Shown here one piece after another: positions 8,040 through 16,466 of a DNA stretch of 64,000 nucleotides. Each line of letters begins with the position of its first letter. The first letter of the stretch is position 1. Source of the stretch: SZUA-318 sp964412015 (lineage in GTDB: Bacteria > Gemmatimonadota > Gemmatimonadetes > Longimicrobiales > Gaopeijiaceae). The position numbers and the translations under genes were made by a program. The DNA lies in contig CAYPMO010000002.1 of the NCBI GenBank assembly GCA_964412015.1, forward strand, positions 1 to 64,000, written 5' to 3'. The notes beneath the pieces are model-generated. The model worked only from the letters and a program-made list of their open reading frames with translations. It had not been told where the DNA came from and searched no databases.

Positions 8040-8942
8040 GTGCGCCAACGGCCCATCAAGGTCCTGCTGGTCGAGTCCGATCAGGAATACCTCGAGGCGC
8101 TTCGCGAGAAGCTGGCCGAGGCGGGCTCCAGCGGTATCGAGTTGGAGTGGGCCGGAGGTGTGGCCGCGGCGCTCGCGCGCCTCAACGGGGGTGGGATCGA
8201 CGTGGTCCTGCTCGACCTCGAGTTGCCCGACAGCCACGGGATGGTGACGTTCGAGCGTACGTACGCGTTCGCGCCTCACGTACCGATCATCATCTTCACC
8301 GACCGTGAGGACGAGGAGATCGCGGTGAGCACCGTCCAGGGCGGAGCCCAGGACTATCTGGTGAAGCAGGAGTTGAGCGCAGGGCTCCTCACGCGCTCCG
8401 TGCGCCACGCCATCGAGCGCCACCGGCTGCTCACCGCGCTTCGCAGCCTCTCGCTCATCGATGACCTCACGGGGCTCTACAATCGGCGCGGCTTCGCCGA
8501 TCTGGGCGAGCAGTACTTGAAGCTCGCGCGCCGGTCGTCGCGAGGCATCACGATGGTTTTCTTGGACCTCGATCGGTTCAAGACGATCAACGATTCGCTG
8601 GGCCACCACGTGGGCGATCGGGCTCTCATGAAGGTGGCGGACATCCTGCGTGCTACGTTCCGCCGGTCCGACATCATCGGCAGGCTCGGCGGTGACGAGT
8701 TCGCCGTGCTGGCGCTCGAGGCTTCCGGAGAGAGCTCGGAGCTGCTCGTGGAGCGGCTCCGCGAGCGGTTCCGGGAATTCAACCAGAGCGGCCGGGAGCC
8801 GTATCAACTCTCGGTGAGCATCGGCATGGCGCGCCACGACGGAGATATGCGGGTGCGCCTGGAGGACCTCCTGTCCGAGGCGGACAACGCCATGTACTCG
8901 GACAAACGCAACAAGCGGAAGGCTTTGGCGGGTCAGGGATGA
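8040..8942 (+). CDS. Response regulator with GGDEF domain (diguanylate cyclase)
   Basis: A 300-residue REC-GGDEF protein, similar in layout to WspR/PleD-type enzymes that make cyclic di-GMP from two GTP. The receiver (about 1-125) has acidic residues near 12-14, Asp59 as phospho-acceptor (LLDLELPD) and Lys109. The catalytic domain has the intact motif GGDEF (217-221), preceded five residues earlier by RRSD (208-211), a good match to the inhibitory I-site RxxD. The enzyme is therefore predicted to be active and product-inhibited. GTG start at 8040. An AT-rich patch at 7934-7965, unusual for this window, lies upstream and may hold the promoter. Its stop overlaps the start of the next gene. Confidence 0.88.
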   Translation: MRQRPIKVLLVESDQEYLEALREKLAEAGSSGIELEWAGGVAAALARLNGGGIDVVLLDLELPDSHGMVTFERTYAFAPHVPIIIFTDREDEEIAVSTVQGGAQDYLVKQELSAGLLTRSVRHAIERHRLLTALRSLSLIDDLTGLYNRRGFADLGEQYLKLARRSSRGITMVFLDLDRFKTINDSLGHHVGDRALMKVADILRATFRRSDIIGRLGGDEFAVLALEASGESSELLVERLRERFREFNQSGREPYQLSVSIGMARHDGDMRVRLEDLLSEADNAMYSDKRNKRKALAGQG

Positions 8943-11071
8943 GCGGCGAGCCCACTCCGACGGGGGCCCCGCCCCCGAAGAGCGCCGCCGGGGCGGTGCA
9001 CTGGCTGGTCCGCATCGCGGAGCGGGCAGGGCTCGCGGACGTGGAGCGCCCCGACGTCCCGTCCGGCGCCCGGGCTTCGGACGCCTGGAGCCTTGTCTCG
9101 AAGGCGTACAAGGTCTCGGACCATAAGCTCGCGGAATTGGTGGCCGAGTACTTCCGCCTCAAGGTGGCGAACTTCTCGGAGGCGGATCCCAACGCCGTGC
9201 TCCTCATTCCGGAGATGATGGCCCGCAAGCACCACGTCTTCCCGCTGTACGAGGACGAGCGGCGCCTGACCGTAGCCACGTGCGATCCGACCGACGTGGA
9301 AGCGGAGCGGGCCCTGGGCTTCAGCTCGGGCCGCACCGCCCATTTCGAGGTGGCCGCGCCATCGGTGATCCAGGAGGCGCTCGACTCGCGCTTCTCCCCC
9401 GAGAAGGCGGTCGAGGCGTTCCTGGGTCAGCTGGAGGGCGAGGGCGAAGACGCCCTCAGGCTCGTCGAGGAGATGGGCCCGGAAGCCATCACCGAGGAGG
9501 ACGCGGGTGCGACGCCGGTGGTGAAGCTGACCAACCTCATCATCCGCGATGGCGTCAGCGCGGGCGCGAGCGACATCCACGTCGAGCCGGGCCGGAAGAT
9601 GGGCGCCGTGCGGTACCGGGTGGACGGCGTGCTTCGCAAGCACATGAATCTCCCGATGACCGCGCTCAACCGGGTCATCTCGCGCATCAAGGTGCTGTCG
9701 CGCCTGGACATCGCGGATCGCCTCAGGCCTCAGGACGGGAAGGCGCGCGTCCGCATCAAGAGCCGCAGCTATGACCTGCGCGTCTCGACGATCCCGGCCG
9801 GAGGCGCCGAGAAATGCGTGATCCGCATCCTGGACTCGAGCGCGTCGCTCACGCTGGACGACCTGGGCATCATGCCGTACGAGCTCGAACGGCTGCGGAA
9901 CCTGCTGGCGAATCGGGACGGCGTCGTGATCGTGACGGGCCCGACGGGGTCGGGTAAGACGACGACGCTGTATGGAGCGCTCCGGGAGTTGGCCGACGGC
10001 AAGGTCAACATCATGACGGTCGAGGACCCGATCGAGTACGAGCTCCCGGGCATCACCCAGACGCAGGTGGAGACGAAGCAGGGGATGACGTTCGCGGGCG
10101 CGCTGCGCGCGATGCTGCGCCAGGACCCCGACGTGATCCTGGTGGGCGAGATCCGCGACAAGGAGACCGCGGTCACGGCCGCGCAGGCGGCCATGACGGG
10201 CCACCTCGTCCTCGCGACAGTCCACGCCAACGATGCCGTGAGCGCGGTCACGCGGCTCGCCGACATGGGACTCCAGTTCAGCACGATCGCCCAGACGATG
10301 CGCGGCGCGATCGCCCAGAGGCTGCTGCGCAGGGTGTGCTCGTCATGCGCGGAGCCCGTGCGGGGGCAGCTCACCCCCGACGAGAAGCGCCTCACGGATC
10401 GCCACGGAGTGGAGCCCGTCGTGCGCGCGGTGGGTTGCCCGGAGTGCGGCTTCACCGGATACCGGGGACGACTGCCGGTGAACGAGGTGCTGGTCGTGGG
10501 CCCGAGATTCCAGCAGGCCATCGAGCAGCGGAAGGGCTGGTCCACGATGAGCCGCGTCGCGACCCAGGGTGGGATGCGTACTCTTCACGAGGTGGGGCTC
10601 GAGTGGGTCGTCCAGGGCAAGACCACCCTCGTGGAGGTGGAGCGGGTCCTGGGGCAGAACATCGACGAGGAGGAATCGCAGGAGTCCAAGGGCCCGCCGC
10701 GGATCCTCCTCGTGGACGACGACGCCGATGCGCGCCTGCTGATGCGCTCGATCCTGGCAAAGGACGGCTACGAGGTGGACGAGGCCGAGGACGGACACCG
10801 GGCTCTCGAGGTGCTCAGCCAGGATTCGGACTACAACCTGGTCATCCTCGATCTCGCGATGCCGGGCCTGGACGGTCGTCAGGTGCTCGACCTGATCCGC
10901 GGCTCCGTGGCCACGTCGGCGCTTCCCGTGCTCGTCCGGACCGGAACCGGCAGCGACAAGATCGAGGCCGAGCTGCTGGAGGCGGGCGCCGACGACTACG
11001 TGGAGAAGTCCATGGATCCCGAGCGGTTCCTCGCTCGGGTCCACGCGGTGCTGCGGCGGGCGCTGCTCTGA
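8939..11071 (+). CDS. GspE/PilB-family secretion or pilus assembly ATPase fused to a C-terminal receiver domain
   Basis: A 710-residue protein. An N-terminal GspE/MshEN-like domain (about 15-160) is followed by the type II/IV secretion ATPase domain, with Walker A GPTGSGKTTT near residue 335, Asp/His boxes, and Walker B VILVGEIRD near residue 400. A tetracysteine zinc motif follows (CSSC near 467 and CPEC near 500). From about residue 588 a complete receiver domain is attached (ILLVDDDADARLL, phospho-Asp in VILDLAMPG, Lys in VEKS). Such ATPases polymerise pseudopilins or retractable pili. The fused receiver and the overlapping diguanylate cyclase imply phosphorylation and c-di-GMP control. 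No pilin, PilC or secretin gene is nearby. Confidence 0.87.
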   Translation: MSGEPTPTGAPPPKSAAGAVHWLVRIAERAGLADVERPDVPSGARASDAWSLVSKAYKVSDHKLAELVAEYFRLKVANFSEADPNAVLLIPEMMARKHHVFPLYEDERRLTVATCDPTDVEAERALGFSSGRTAHFEVAAPSVIQEALDSRFSPEKAVEAFLGQLEGEGEDALRLVEEMGPEAITEEDAGATPVVKLTNLIIRDGVSAGASDIHVEPGRKMGAVRYRVDGVLRKHMNLPMTALNRVISRIKVLSRLDIADRLRPQDGKARVRIKSRSYDLRVSTIPAGGAEKCVIRILDSSASLTLDDLGIMPYELERLRNLLANRDGVVIVTGPTGSGKTTTLYGALRELADGKVNIMTVEDPIEYELPGITQTQVETKQGMTFAGALRAMLRQDPDVILVGEIRDKETAVTAAQAAMTGHLVLATVHANDAVSAVTRLADMGLQFSTIAQTMRGAIAQRLLRRVCSSCAEPVRGQLTPDEKRLTDRHGVEPVVRAVGCPECGFTGYRGRLPVNEVLVVGPRFQQAIEQRKGWSTMSRVATQGGMRTLHEVGLEWVVQGKTTLVEVERVLGQNIDEEESQESKGPPRILLVDDDADARLLMRSILAKDGYEVDEAEDGHRALEVLSQDSDYNLVILDLAMPGLDGRQVLDLIRGSVATSALPVLVRTGTGSDKIEAELLEAGADDYVEKSMDPERFLARVHAVLRRALL

Positions 11072-11095
11072 GGCCCAGGCAGGGCAGCCGGCGGC

Positions 11096-11113
11096 CGTGG
11101 GTCATGACCCACG
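11096..11113. promoter_or_regulatory. 18-bp perfect palindrome upstream of secD
   Basis: The sequence CGTGGGTCATGACCCACG is fully self-complementary. It sits 25 bases after the secretion-ATPase stop and 18 bp before a TTGACA -35 element. It could be an operator for a dimeric repressor or activator, or a short hairpin with a CATG tetraloop ending the upstream transcript. No U-tract follows. Confidence 0.4.
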
Positions 11114-11131
11114 ATTCAGCCGGGGCCACGA

Positions 11132-11161
11132 TTGACACCCGGCCGGTGAGATGGACAGCTT
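11132..11161 (+). promoter_or_regulatory. Candidate sigma-70 promoter for secDF
   Basis: TTGACA (11132-11137), an 18-bp spacer and CAGCTT (11156-11161). The same TTGAC... and YANNNT pattern recurs before groES, thrS, infC and tRNA-Gly in this window. A second TTGACC occurs at 11171. Confidence 0.4.
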
Positions 11162-11222
11162 TACGGGCTATTGACCCCCAGCCCTCCGGGGCTCCTTTCC
11201 TCCGCCGACGAACGCGCCGGAT

Positions 11223-12860
11223 ATGTTCAAGACGGTCAGAGGCCGCGTCATCACGATCATCACCATACTCGCGGTGGCCGGCTGGCAGCTATACGCCCAT
11301 GGGCTCAAGCTCGGGTTGGACCTCCAGGGCGGGATGCACCTCGTGCTCGAGGTGGACGACCCGGACGGCACCCTCACCGCCGACGCCAAGGCGGATGCGA
11401 TCGATCGCGTGGACCGGATCATCCGGACCCGAATCGACGAACTGGGCGTCGAGGAACCCCTCATCCAGAAAGTCGGCAACGACCGGCTCATCGTGGAGCT
11501 CGCGGGGATATCCGACGAGGAGCGGGCCAAGGGCATCATTCAGTCCGCGGCATTCCTCGAGTTCAAGCTGGTCCTTCCCGTGGACGAGGTTCAGTCCGCG
11601 CTCCCACGAGTGGACCGGGCGATCGTGACCACGCTCGGCGTGGACTCCATCCGTGCGATGGGCCGGGCGGTCACCTCGACCGCGCCCGCCGGAGGGAACC
11701 TGGAGGAGCTGCTCTTCGGCGGCGACAGCGCCAAGGCCGCGGATTCCGCGACCGCGGCGGATTCGGCGGCCGCCCTGGCGGACTCCGCCGAGGCGGAGGA
11801 GAATGCCCTCCGTCCGTTCTCGGCGCTCCTGAACGTGGGCGACGTGCTCGGGACGTTCCTGGTGGCGGCGGAGGACGTCCCTGCCGCTCAGCACTTCCTC
11901 TCGCTCCCCGAAGCCCAGCGTGCGCTTCCGCGCAACCAATCGCTCCAGTGGGGTGCGGATCTGGTCGGGCGCGGCGCACGCAATTATCGGCGTCTCTACG
12001 TGCTCGAGGAGGAGGCCTTTCTCACGGGCGAGTACCTCGAGAGCGCGGTCGCGGGCCGTGACCCCCAGTTCAACCAGGCGCAGGTCCAGTTCGAGCTGTC
12101 GCGCGCCGGGGGGCGCCTGTTCCAGCGGTTCAGCGGACAGCACGTGGGCGACTACCTCGCGATCATCCTGGACGGCGAGGTCATGAGCGCTCCGGTCATC
12201 CGGGACCGCATCGGGGCCCGCGGTCAGATCGAGATGGGCGCCGGCACTCCGATGGAAGAGGCCGCGGACCTGGCGCTCGTGCTCCGCGCCGGCTCGCTTC
12301 CCGCCAAGCTCAACATCATCGAGGAGCGGACGGTCGGACCTTCTCTCGGCCGTGACTCGGTCGACCAGGGCAGACTGGCCGGAATCCTCGGCATCGTGCT
12401 GGTGGTGGGCATGATGATGGCTTACTACAAGCTGGCGGGCGTGCTCGCCGTCGGGGCGCTGGCATTCTACACGGTGCTGCTCCTGGGGGGGCTCGCGGGA
12501 CTCGGCGCCACGCTGACGGTGCCCGGCATCGCGGGAATCATCCTCTCCATCGGGATGGCGGTGGACGCCAACGTGCTGATCTTCGAGCGGATCCGGGAGG
12601 AGCTGGCCGCGGGCAGGGCGACGCGCACGGCCGTGGAGGAGGGCTTCACGAATGCGATGTCGGCGATCGTCGACTCGAACCTGACGACACTGCTGACCGC
12701 CCTCATCCTCTTCCAGTTCGGTACGGGGCCCGTGCGCGGTTTCGCCGTGACGCTGTCGCTCGGCATCGTCGCTTCGTTCATCTCCGCCATCTACGTGACC
12801 CGGACTCTCTTCCTCATGTACCTGCATGGGAAGAAGACCACCGATCCCATCAGCATCTGA
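11223..12860 (+). CDS. secD: Protein translocase subunit SecD
   Basis: A 545-residue SecD. An N-terminal membrane helix is followed by LGLDLQGGMHLVLEV, the family signature, then the large periplasmic domain and C-terminal helices with GIAGIILSIGMAVDANVLIFERIREEL. With SecF it forms the membrane complex that uses the proton gradient to pull exported proteins out of SecYEG. The periplasmic region contains an odd low-complexity insertion (about residues 163-198) built from DSA/AAD steps, such as DSATAADSAAALADSAEAE, which is not a conserved SecD feature. It is followed six bases later by secF. A TTGACA-type promoter and a perfect palindrome lie upstream. Confidence 0.95.
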   Translation: MFKTVRGRVITIITILAVAGWQLYAHGLKLGLDLQGGMHLVLEVDDPDGTLTADAKADAIDRVDRIIRTRIDELGVEEPLIQKVGNDRLIVELAGISDEERAKGIIQSAAFLEFKLVLPVDEVQSALPRVDRAIVTTLGVDSIRAMGRAVTSTAPAGGNLEELLFGGDSAKAADSATAADSAAALADSAEAEENALRPFSALLNVGDVLGTFLVAAEDVPAAQHFLSLPEAQRALPRNQSLQWGADLVGRGARNYRRLYVLEEEAFLTGEYLESAVAGRDPQFNQAQVQFELSRAGGRLFQRFSGQHVGDYLAIILDGEVMSAPVIRDRIGARGQIEMGAGTPMEEAADLALVLRAGSLPAKLNIIEERTVGPSLGRDSVDQGRLAGILGIVLVVGMMMAYYKLAGVLAVGALAFYTVLLLGGLAGLGATLTVPGIAGIILSIGMAVDANVLIFERIREELAAGRATRTAVEEGFTNAMSAIVDSNLTTLLTALILFQFGTGPVRGFAVTLSLGIVASFISAIYVTRTLFLMYLHGKKTTDPISI

Positions 12861-12866
12861 CGCGCC

Positions 12867-13826
12867 ATGAGATTCTTCGCCAACGCCCGCTACCATTTCA
12901 TCGTGCAGCGCAAGAAGGCGTACGTCCTCTCGGGCACGCTCATCGCGATGGGCCTCGTGGCCATGGTCGTCAACATCGCGACCATCGGTTCGTGGGTGAA
13001 CTACGGCGTGGACTTCACGGGGGGATCGCTGGTGCAGGTCCGCTTCACGGAGGAGACCGTGCACGTCGCCGCCGTCCGGGACGCCCTCGGTGGGGCCCAG
13101 GCGCCGCCGATCACCCGCTTCGGCGAGGAGAACGAGTTCGTCATCCGCGCGCCGCTGGAGGAGACGTCGTCGCTCGAGGCCATCGCGTCCGGGATCGAGG
13201 CGGAGCTTTCCGACGTGTTCGGAGCGGGGACCTTCGAGATCGTGCGCACCGAGGCCGTAGGCGCGAAGGTCGGCGGTGAGCTCCAGAGGAAAGCCGTGCT
13301 CGCCGTGCTGTTCTCGATGATCCTGACGCTGATCTATCTGGCCATCCGCTTCGAGTTCACGTTCGGGCTCGCCGCGGTCATCGCGACCGCGCACGACATC
13401 CTGATCACCCTGGGGTTCATGGCCGTCATGCGTCTCGCGGTGGACCTGCCCTCGGTGGCGGCGATCCTGACGGTCGTCGGGTACTCGCTGAACGACACGA
13501 TCGTCGTGTTCGACCGCATCCGCGAGAACCTGCACAAGAAGGGCGCGCGGAAGCGCGACCGGCTCGAGCTGATCGACGAATCCATCAACGAGACCCTCCC
13601 GCGAACGATCATCACCTCGGGCACCACGCTGGCCGTGCTCGTCGCCCTGCTCCTCTTCGGAGGCGCGGTCATCCGGGACTTCACGATGGTGCTGATCCTC
13701 GGGATCCTGGTCGGGACGTACTCGTCGATCTTCGTCGCCTCGCCGGCCCTGCTCGAGATCCAGAAGCGGTGGGAAACCCGCGACAGGGCGCAGAGGAAGC
13801 CGAAGACGGAGCCCGCCACCGTCTGA
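12867..13826 (+). CDS. secF: Protein translocase subunit SecF
   Basis: A 319-residue SecF with the N-terminal helix, the VDFTGGSLVQVRF motif after it, and the C-terminal six-helix block containing GYSLNDTIVVFDRIRENL. It partners the SecD encoded directly upstream to complete protein translocation with proton-motive force. The C-terminus ends in a charged cytoplasmic tail (RDRAQRKPKTEPATV). The ATG start at 12867 follows the secD stop closely, consistent with a two-gene operon that may run on into tatD after a 31-base gap. Confidence 0.95.
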   Translation: MRFFANARYHFIVQRKKAYVLSGTLIAMGLVAMVVNIATIGSWVNYGVDFTGGSLVQVRFTEETVHVAAVRDALGGAQAPPITRFGEENEFVIRAPLEETSSLEAIASGIEAELSDVFGAGTFEIVRTEAVGAKVGGELQRKAVLAVLFSMILTLIYLAIRFEFTFGLAAVIATAHDILITLGFMAVMRLAVDLPSVAAILTVVGYSLNDTIVVFDRIRENLHKKGARKRDRLELIDESINETLPRTIITSGTTLAVLVALLLFGGAVIRDFTMVLILGILVGTYSSIFVASPALLEIQKRWETRDRAQRKPKTEPATV

Positions 13827-13857
13827 GGGCCACCCCCACGCCGACTCCCCGGATCAC

Positions 13858-14676
13858 GTGATCGAGTTCTTCGACAGTCACTGCCATTTGACCGACTCCG
13901 CCTTCCGGGACGACCGGGAGGCGGTGCTCGTTCGGGCCGGGGAAGCGGGCGTGACTCGGCTGGTGACGATCGCGTCCGACGTGGCCGACTCCCTGCGGGC
14001 CGTGGAGCTGGCGTCGGCCTATGTCGGGGTGGAGCCCCGCAGGGGAGGGGAGGCGTCGGATGCGGTCGCGCCGAGGGTGTGGTGCTCCGTGGGCGTCCAC
14101 CCCCACGAGACCGGCGCGGCGGAGGCAGGCGCGCTCGAGCGGATCCGGGAGCTGGCGGCACGGCCCGAGGTGGTGGCCCTGGGCGAGACGGGGCTCGACT
14201 ACCACTACGACCACAGCCCTCGGGACGCGCAGCGGAGGTTCTTCGAGGCCCATCTGGCACTCGGCGCCGAGCTCGGCCTGCCCGTGGTGGTCCACCTCCG
14301 CGAGGCCGACGAGGACGTCGCGGCGGCCCTGCGCGCGGCCCCGTCCGGGGCACGGGGCGTGCTCCACTGCTTCACCGGCGGGGAACGGACGTTCGAGGAG
14401 GCGATGGTCCGGGGGTGGTACGTGTCGTTCTCGGGCGTGGCTTCGTTCAGGACGTTCGGAGCGGCCGAGCGGTTGCGCGAAGTTCCGGACGACCGCCTCC
14501 TCGTCGAGACCGATTCTCCGTACCTTGCACCCGTCCCCTTGCGGGGCAAGCGCAACGAGCCGGCGTTCGTGCGAACCGTGACCGCGGCGGTCGCGGCCCA
14601 TCTGGGCGAGACGCTGGAGGCCGTCGCCGAGCGCACGACGGCGAACGCGGTGCGCTTCTACCGGCTGAGCGCGTAG
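13858..14676 (+). CDS. tatD: TatD-family metal-dependent hydrolase/deoxyribonuclease
   Basis: A 272-residue TIM-barrel hydrolase. The metal ligands are visible as DSHCHL (6-11), GVHPHET, GETGLDYHY, VVVHLREAD, HCFTGG and ETDSPYLAPVPLRGKRNEP, the complete TatD set. Members act as 3'-5' DNA exonucleases in DNA repair and have little to do with Tat export. It begins at GTG 13858. An insertion of about 12 residues (GVEPRRGGEASDAV) lies between the second helix and the HPH strand. It heads the tatD-mutL-miaA-bshA-uppP run. Confidence 0.92.
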   Translation: MIEFFDSHCHLTDSAFRDDREAVLVRAGEAGVTRLVTIASDVADSLRAVELASAYVGVEPRRGGEASDAVAPRVWCSVGVHPHETGAAEAGALERIRELAARPEVVALGETGLDYHYDHSPRDAQRRFFEAHLALGAELGLPVVVHLREADEDVAAALRAAPSGARGVLHCFTGGERTFEEAMVRGWYVSFSGVASFRTFGAAERLREVPDDRLLVETDSPYLAPVPLRGKRNEPAFVRTVTAAVAAHLGETLEAVAERTTANAVRFYRLSA

Positions 14677-14705
14677 CAGCCCGACCCCGGCCCACTGGAG
14701 GCCCC

Positions 14706-16466
14706 GTGGCCCGACGCATCCGGATCCTGCCCGACGCGGTGGCGAACCAGATCGCCGCCGGGGAGGTCGTGGAGCGCCCCGCGTCGGTGGTGAAGGAGCT
14801 GGTGGAGAACGCGCTGGACGCACGCGCGGCCCGTGTCGAAGTGGCGGTCGAGCGCGGCGGGAAGCGCCGGATCCGGGTCACGGACGACGGCGTCGGCATG
14901 GGTCGGGAAGACGCGCTCCTGTCCCTGGACCGGCACGCCACATCGAAGATCTCGACCGCCGAGGACCTGAAGGGCGTGCGGACGCTCGGCTTCCGTGGTG
15001 AGGCGCTTCCCTCGATCGCGGCCGTGTCCCGCCTCGTGCTCGAGACCCGTGACGCGGACGACGAGGTCGGCACGAGGATCACGTGGGACGGCGGCGGCAT
15101 GTCCGGCGTCGAGGATTTTGCTCGCAGGCGCGGCACGACCGTGGACGTGCGCAATCTGTTCTTCAATGCGCCGGCGAGGGCCAAGTTCCTGAAGTCGGTC
15201 GCGGCCGAGACGCGCGCGGTGAGCGAGGCCGTGACCACGTTGGCGCTCGCCAACCCGCACGTCGTGTTCTCGCTGGCCTCGGACGAGCGCACCCTGCTGG
15301 ACCTGACGGCCGCTCCGGACGCGGCGGCCCGCGCGGCGCAGCTCTGGCCCGGCGAGGAGGTGGACACGCTCGTGCCGGTCGGCGGCACGGGGGCCGGCGT
15401 CTCGATCCGCGGGCTGGTCCAGCGACCGGACGCGGCGCGGCCGGGGCTCCGCCGCGTGCATCTGTTCGTGAACGGGCGTCCGTTCCGCTCGCCCACGCTG
15501 GTGCGCGCCGCCGAGCGCGGGTACCGAACCACGATTCCCTTCGGAGTGCGCCCGTGGGTCATTCTGTACCTCGAGATTGCGGGCGCCGACGTGGACGTGA
15601 ACGTGCACCCGGCCAAGGCCGAGGTCCGCTTCAGGGATCAGGCGGGTGTGGAGGAAGCGGTGGAGACCGCGGTCCGCGGAGCCCTCGAGGGGGAGGCGAG
15701 CTCGGCCACGTTCGGCGTCGTGGCGCCCTCCTCCGGGTTCGTCGCCCGGGAACGTGCGGATGACTCAGCGGGGGGCGGCGCCCCGCCCGCTCGCGTGACG
15801 CACGAAGCCCAGATGGCTCTGTTCGCTTCGGGCGCCGCGGCGGCGGAGGTCCGGTCCGAGGCCGAGGAGACGGCGGAGGCTCCGCCCGTGCGCCCGCGCC
15901 TCTGGCAGGCGCTCAACACGTGGATCATCGCCGAGACGCGCGACGGGCTCCTCGTCGTGGACCAGCACTCCGCGCATGAGCGGATCCTGTACGAGCGTCT
16001 CATGGAGGCGTTCGCCACCGGTGGCCAGGAGAGCCAGCGCCTCCTCTTCCCGCTGACGCTGCGCCTCACGCCCGCTGAGGTGGATCAGGTGCGGGAGCTC
16101 GCCGGGCTGCTCGCTCGCGCGGGGTTCGAGGTCGAGGAGTTCGGTCCGGACACCGTGATCGTGCGCGCGGTGCCCAACCCTCACCCCTGGTTCGACGCCG
16201 AGCGGGCGTTCCGGGAGATGATCCACGAGCTGACGCACGGCTCCGAGCTCGTGCGTTCCGCCCGCAACCAGCACGAGCGCATCGCCAAGACGTTCGCGTG
16301 CAAGAGCGCCATCAAGGCGGGTCAGCGCCTTTCGACCACCGAGATGGAGGAGCTCTTCGATCAGCTCTTCGCCACCGAGCTCCCCCATCACGATGTGCAC
16401 GGCCGCCCCACCATCATCCGTCTTTCCCGGGCCGAGCTGGAGCGGCGGTTCGGTCGGACGTCGTGA
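14706..16466 (+). CDS. mutL: DNA mismatch repair protein MutL
   Basis: 586 residues from the GTG at 14706, with GGAGG five bases before. The open frame extends further upstream into tatD but has no MutL character. The GHKL ATPase half has IAAGEVVERPASVVKELVENALDA, DDGVGM and TLGFRGEALPSIAAVSR. The C-terminal half has DQHSAHERILYE, matching the endonuclease motif DQHA(x2)E(x4)E except for Ser in place of Ala, and ACKSAIKAG. This suggests a nicking MutL, as in bacteria without MutH. The third endonuclease motif, usually CPHGRP, reads DVHGRP here and lacks the cysteine. It couples MutS recognition to strand removal. Confidence 0.94.
   Translation: MARRIRILPDAVANQIAAGEVVERPASVVKELVENALDARAARVEVAVERGGKRRIRVTDDGVGMGREDALLSLDRHATSKISTAEDLKGVRTLGFRGEALPSIAAVSRLVLETRDADDEVGTRITWDGGGMSGVEDFARRRGTTVDVRNLFFNAPARAKFLKSVAAETRAVSEAVTTLALANPHVVFSLASDERTLLDLTAAPDAAARAAQLWPGEEVDTLVPVGGTGAGVSIRGLVQRPDAARPGLRRVHLFVNGRPFRSPTLVRAAERGYRTTIPFGVRPWVILYLEIAGADVDVNVHPAKAEVRFRDQAGVEEAVETAVRGALEGEASSATFGVVAPSSGFVARERADDSAGGGAPPARVTHEAQMALFASGAAAAEVRSEAEETAEAPPVRPRLWQALNTWIIAETRDGLLVVDQHSAHERILYERLMEAFATGGQESQRLLFPLTLRLTPAEVDQVRELAGLLARAGFEVEEFGPDTVIVRAVPNPHPWFDAERAFREMIHELTHGSELVRSARNQHERIAKTFACKSAIKAGQRLSTTEMEELFDQLFATELPHHDVHGRPTIIRLSRAELERRFGRTS

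Noticed and set aside
4700..8059. A 1119-residue open frame on the minus strand
   Set aside because: It runs antisense to the sigma-factor operon. The codon bias of the GC-rich plus-strand genes removes stops from this frame, and its translation is Arg/Pro/His-rich without domains.
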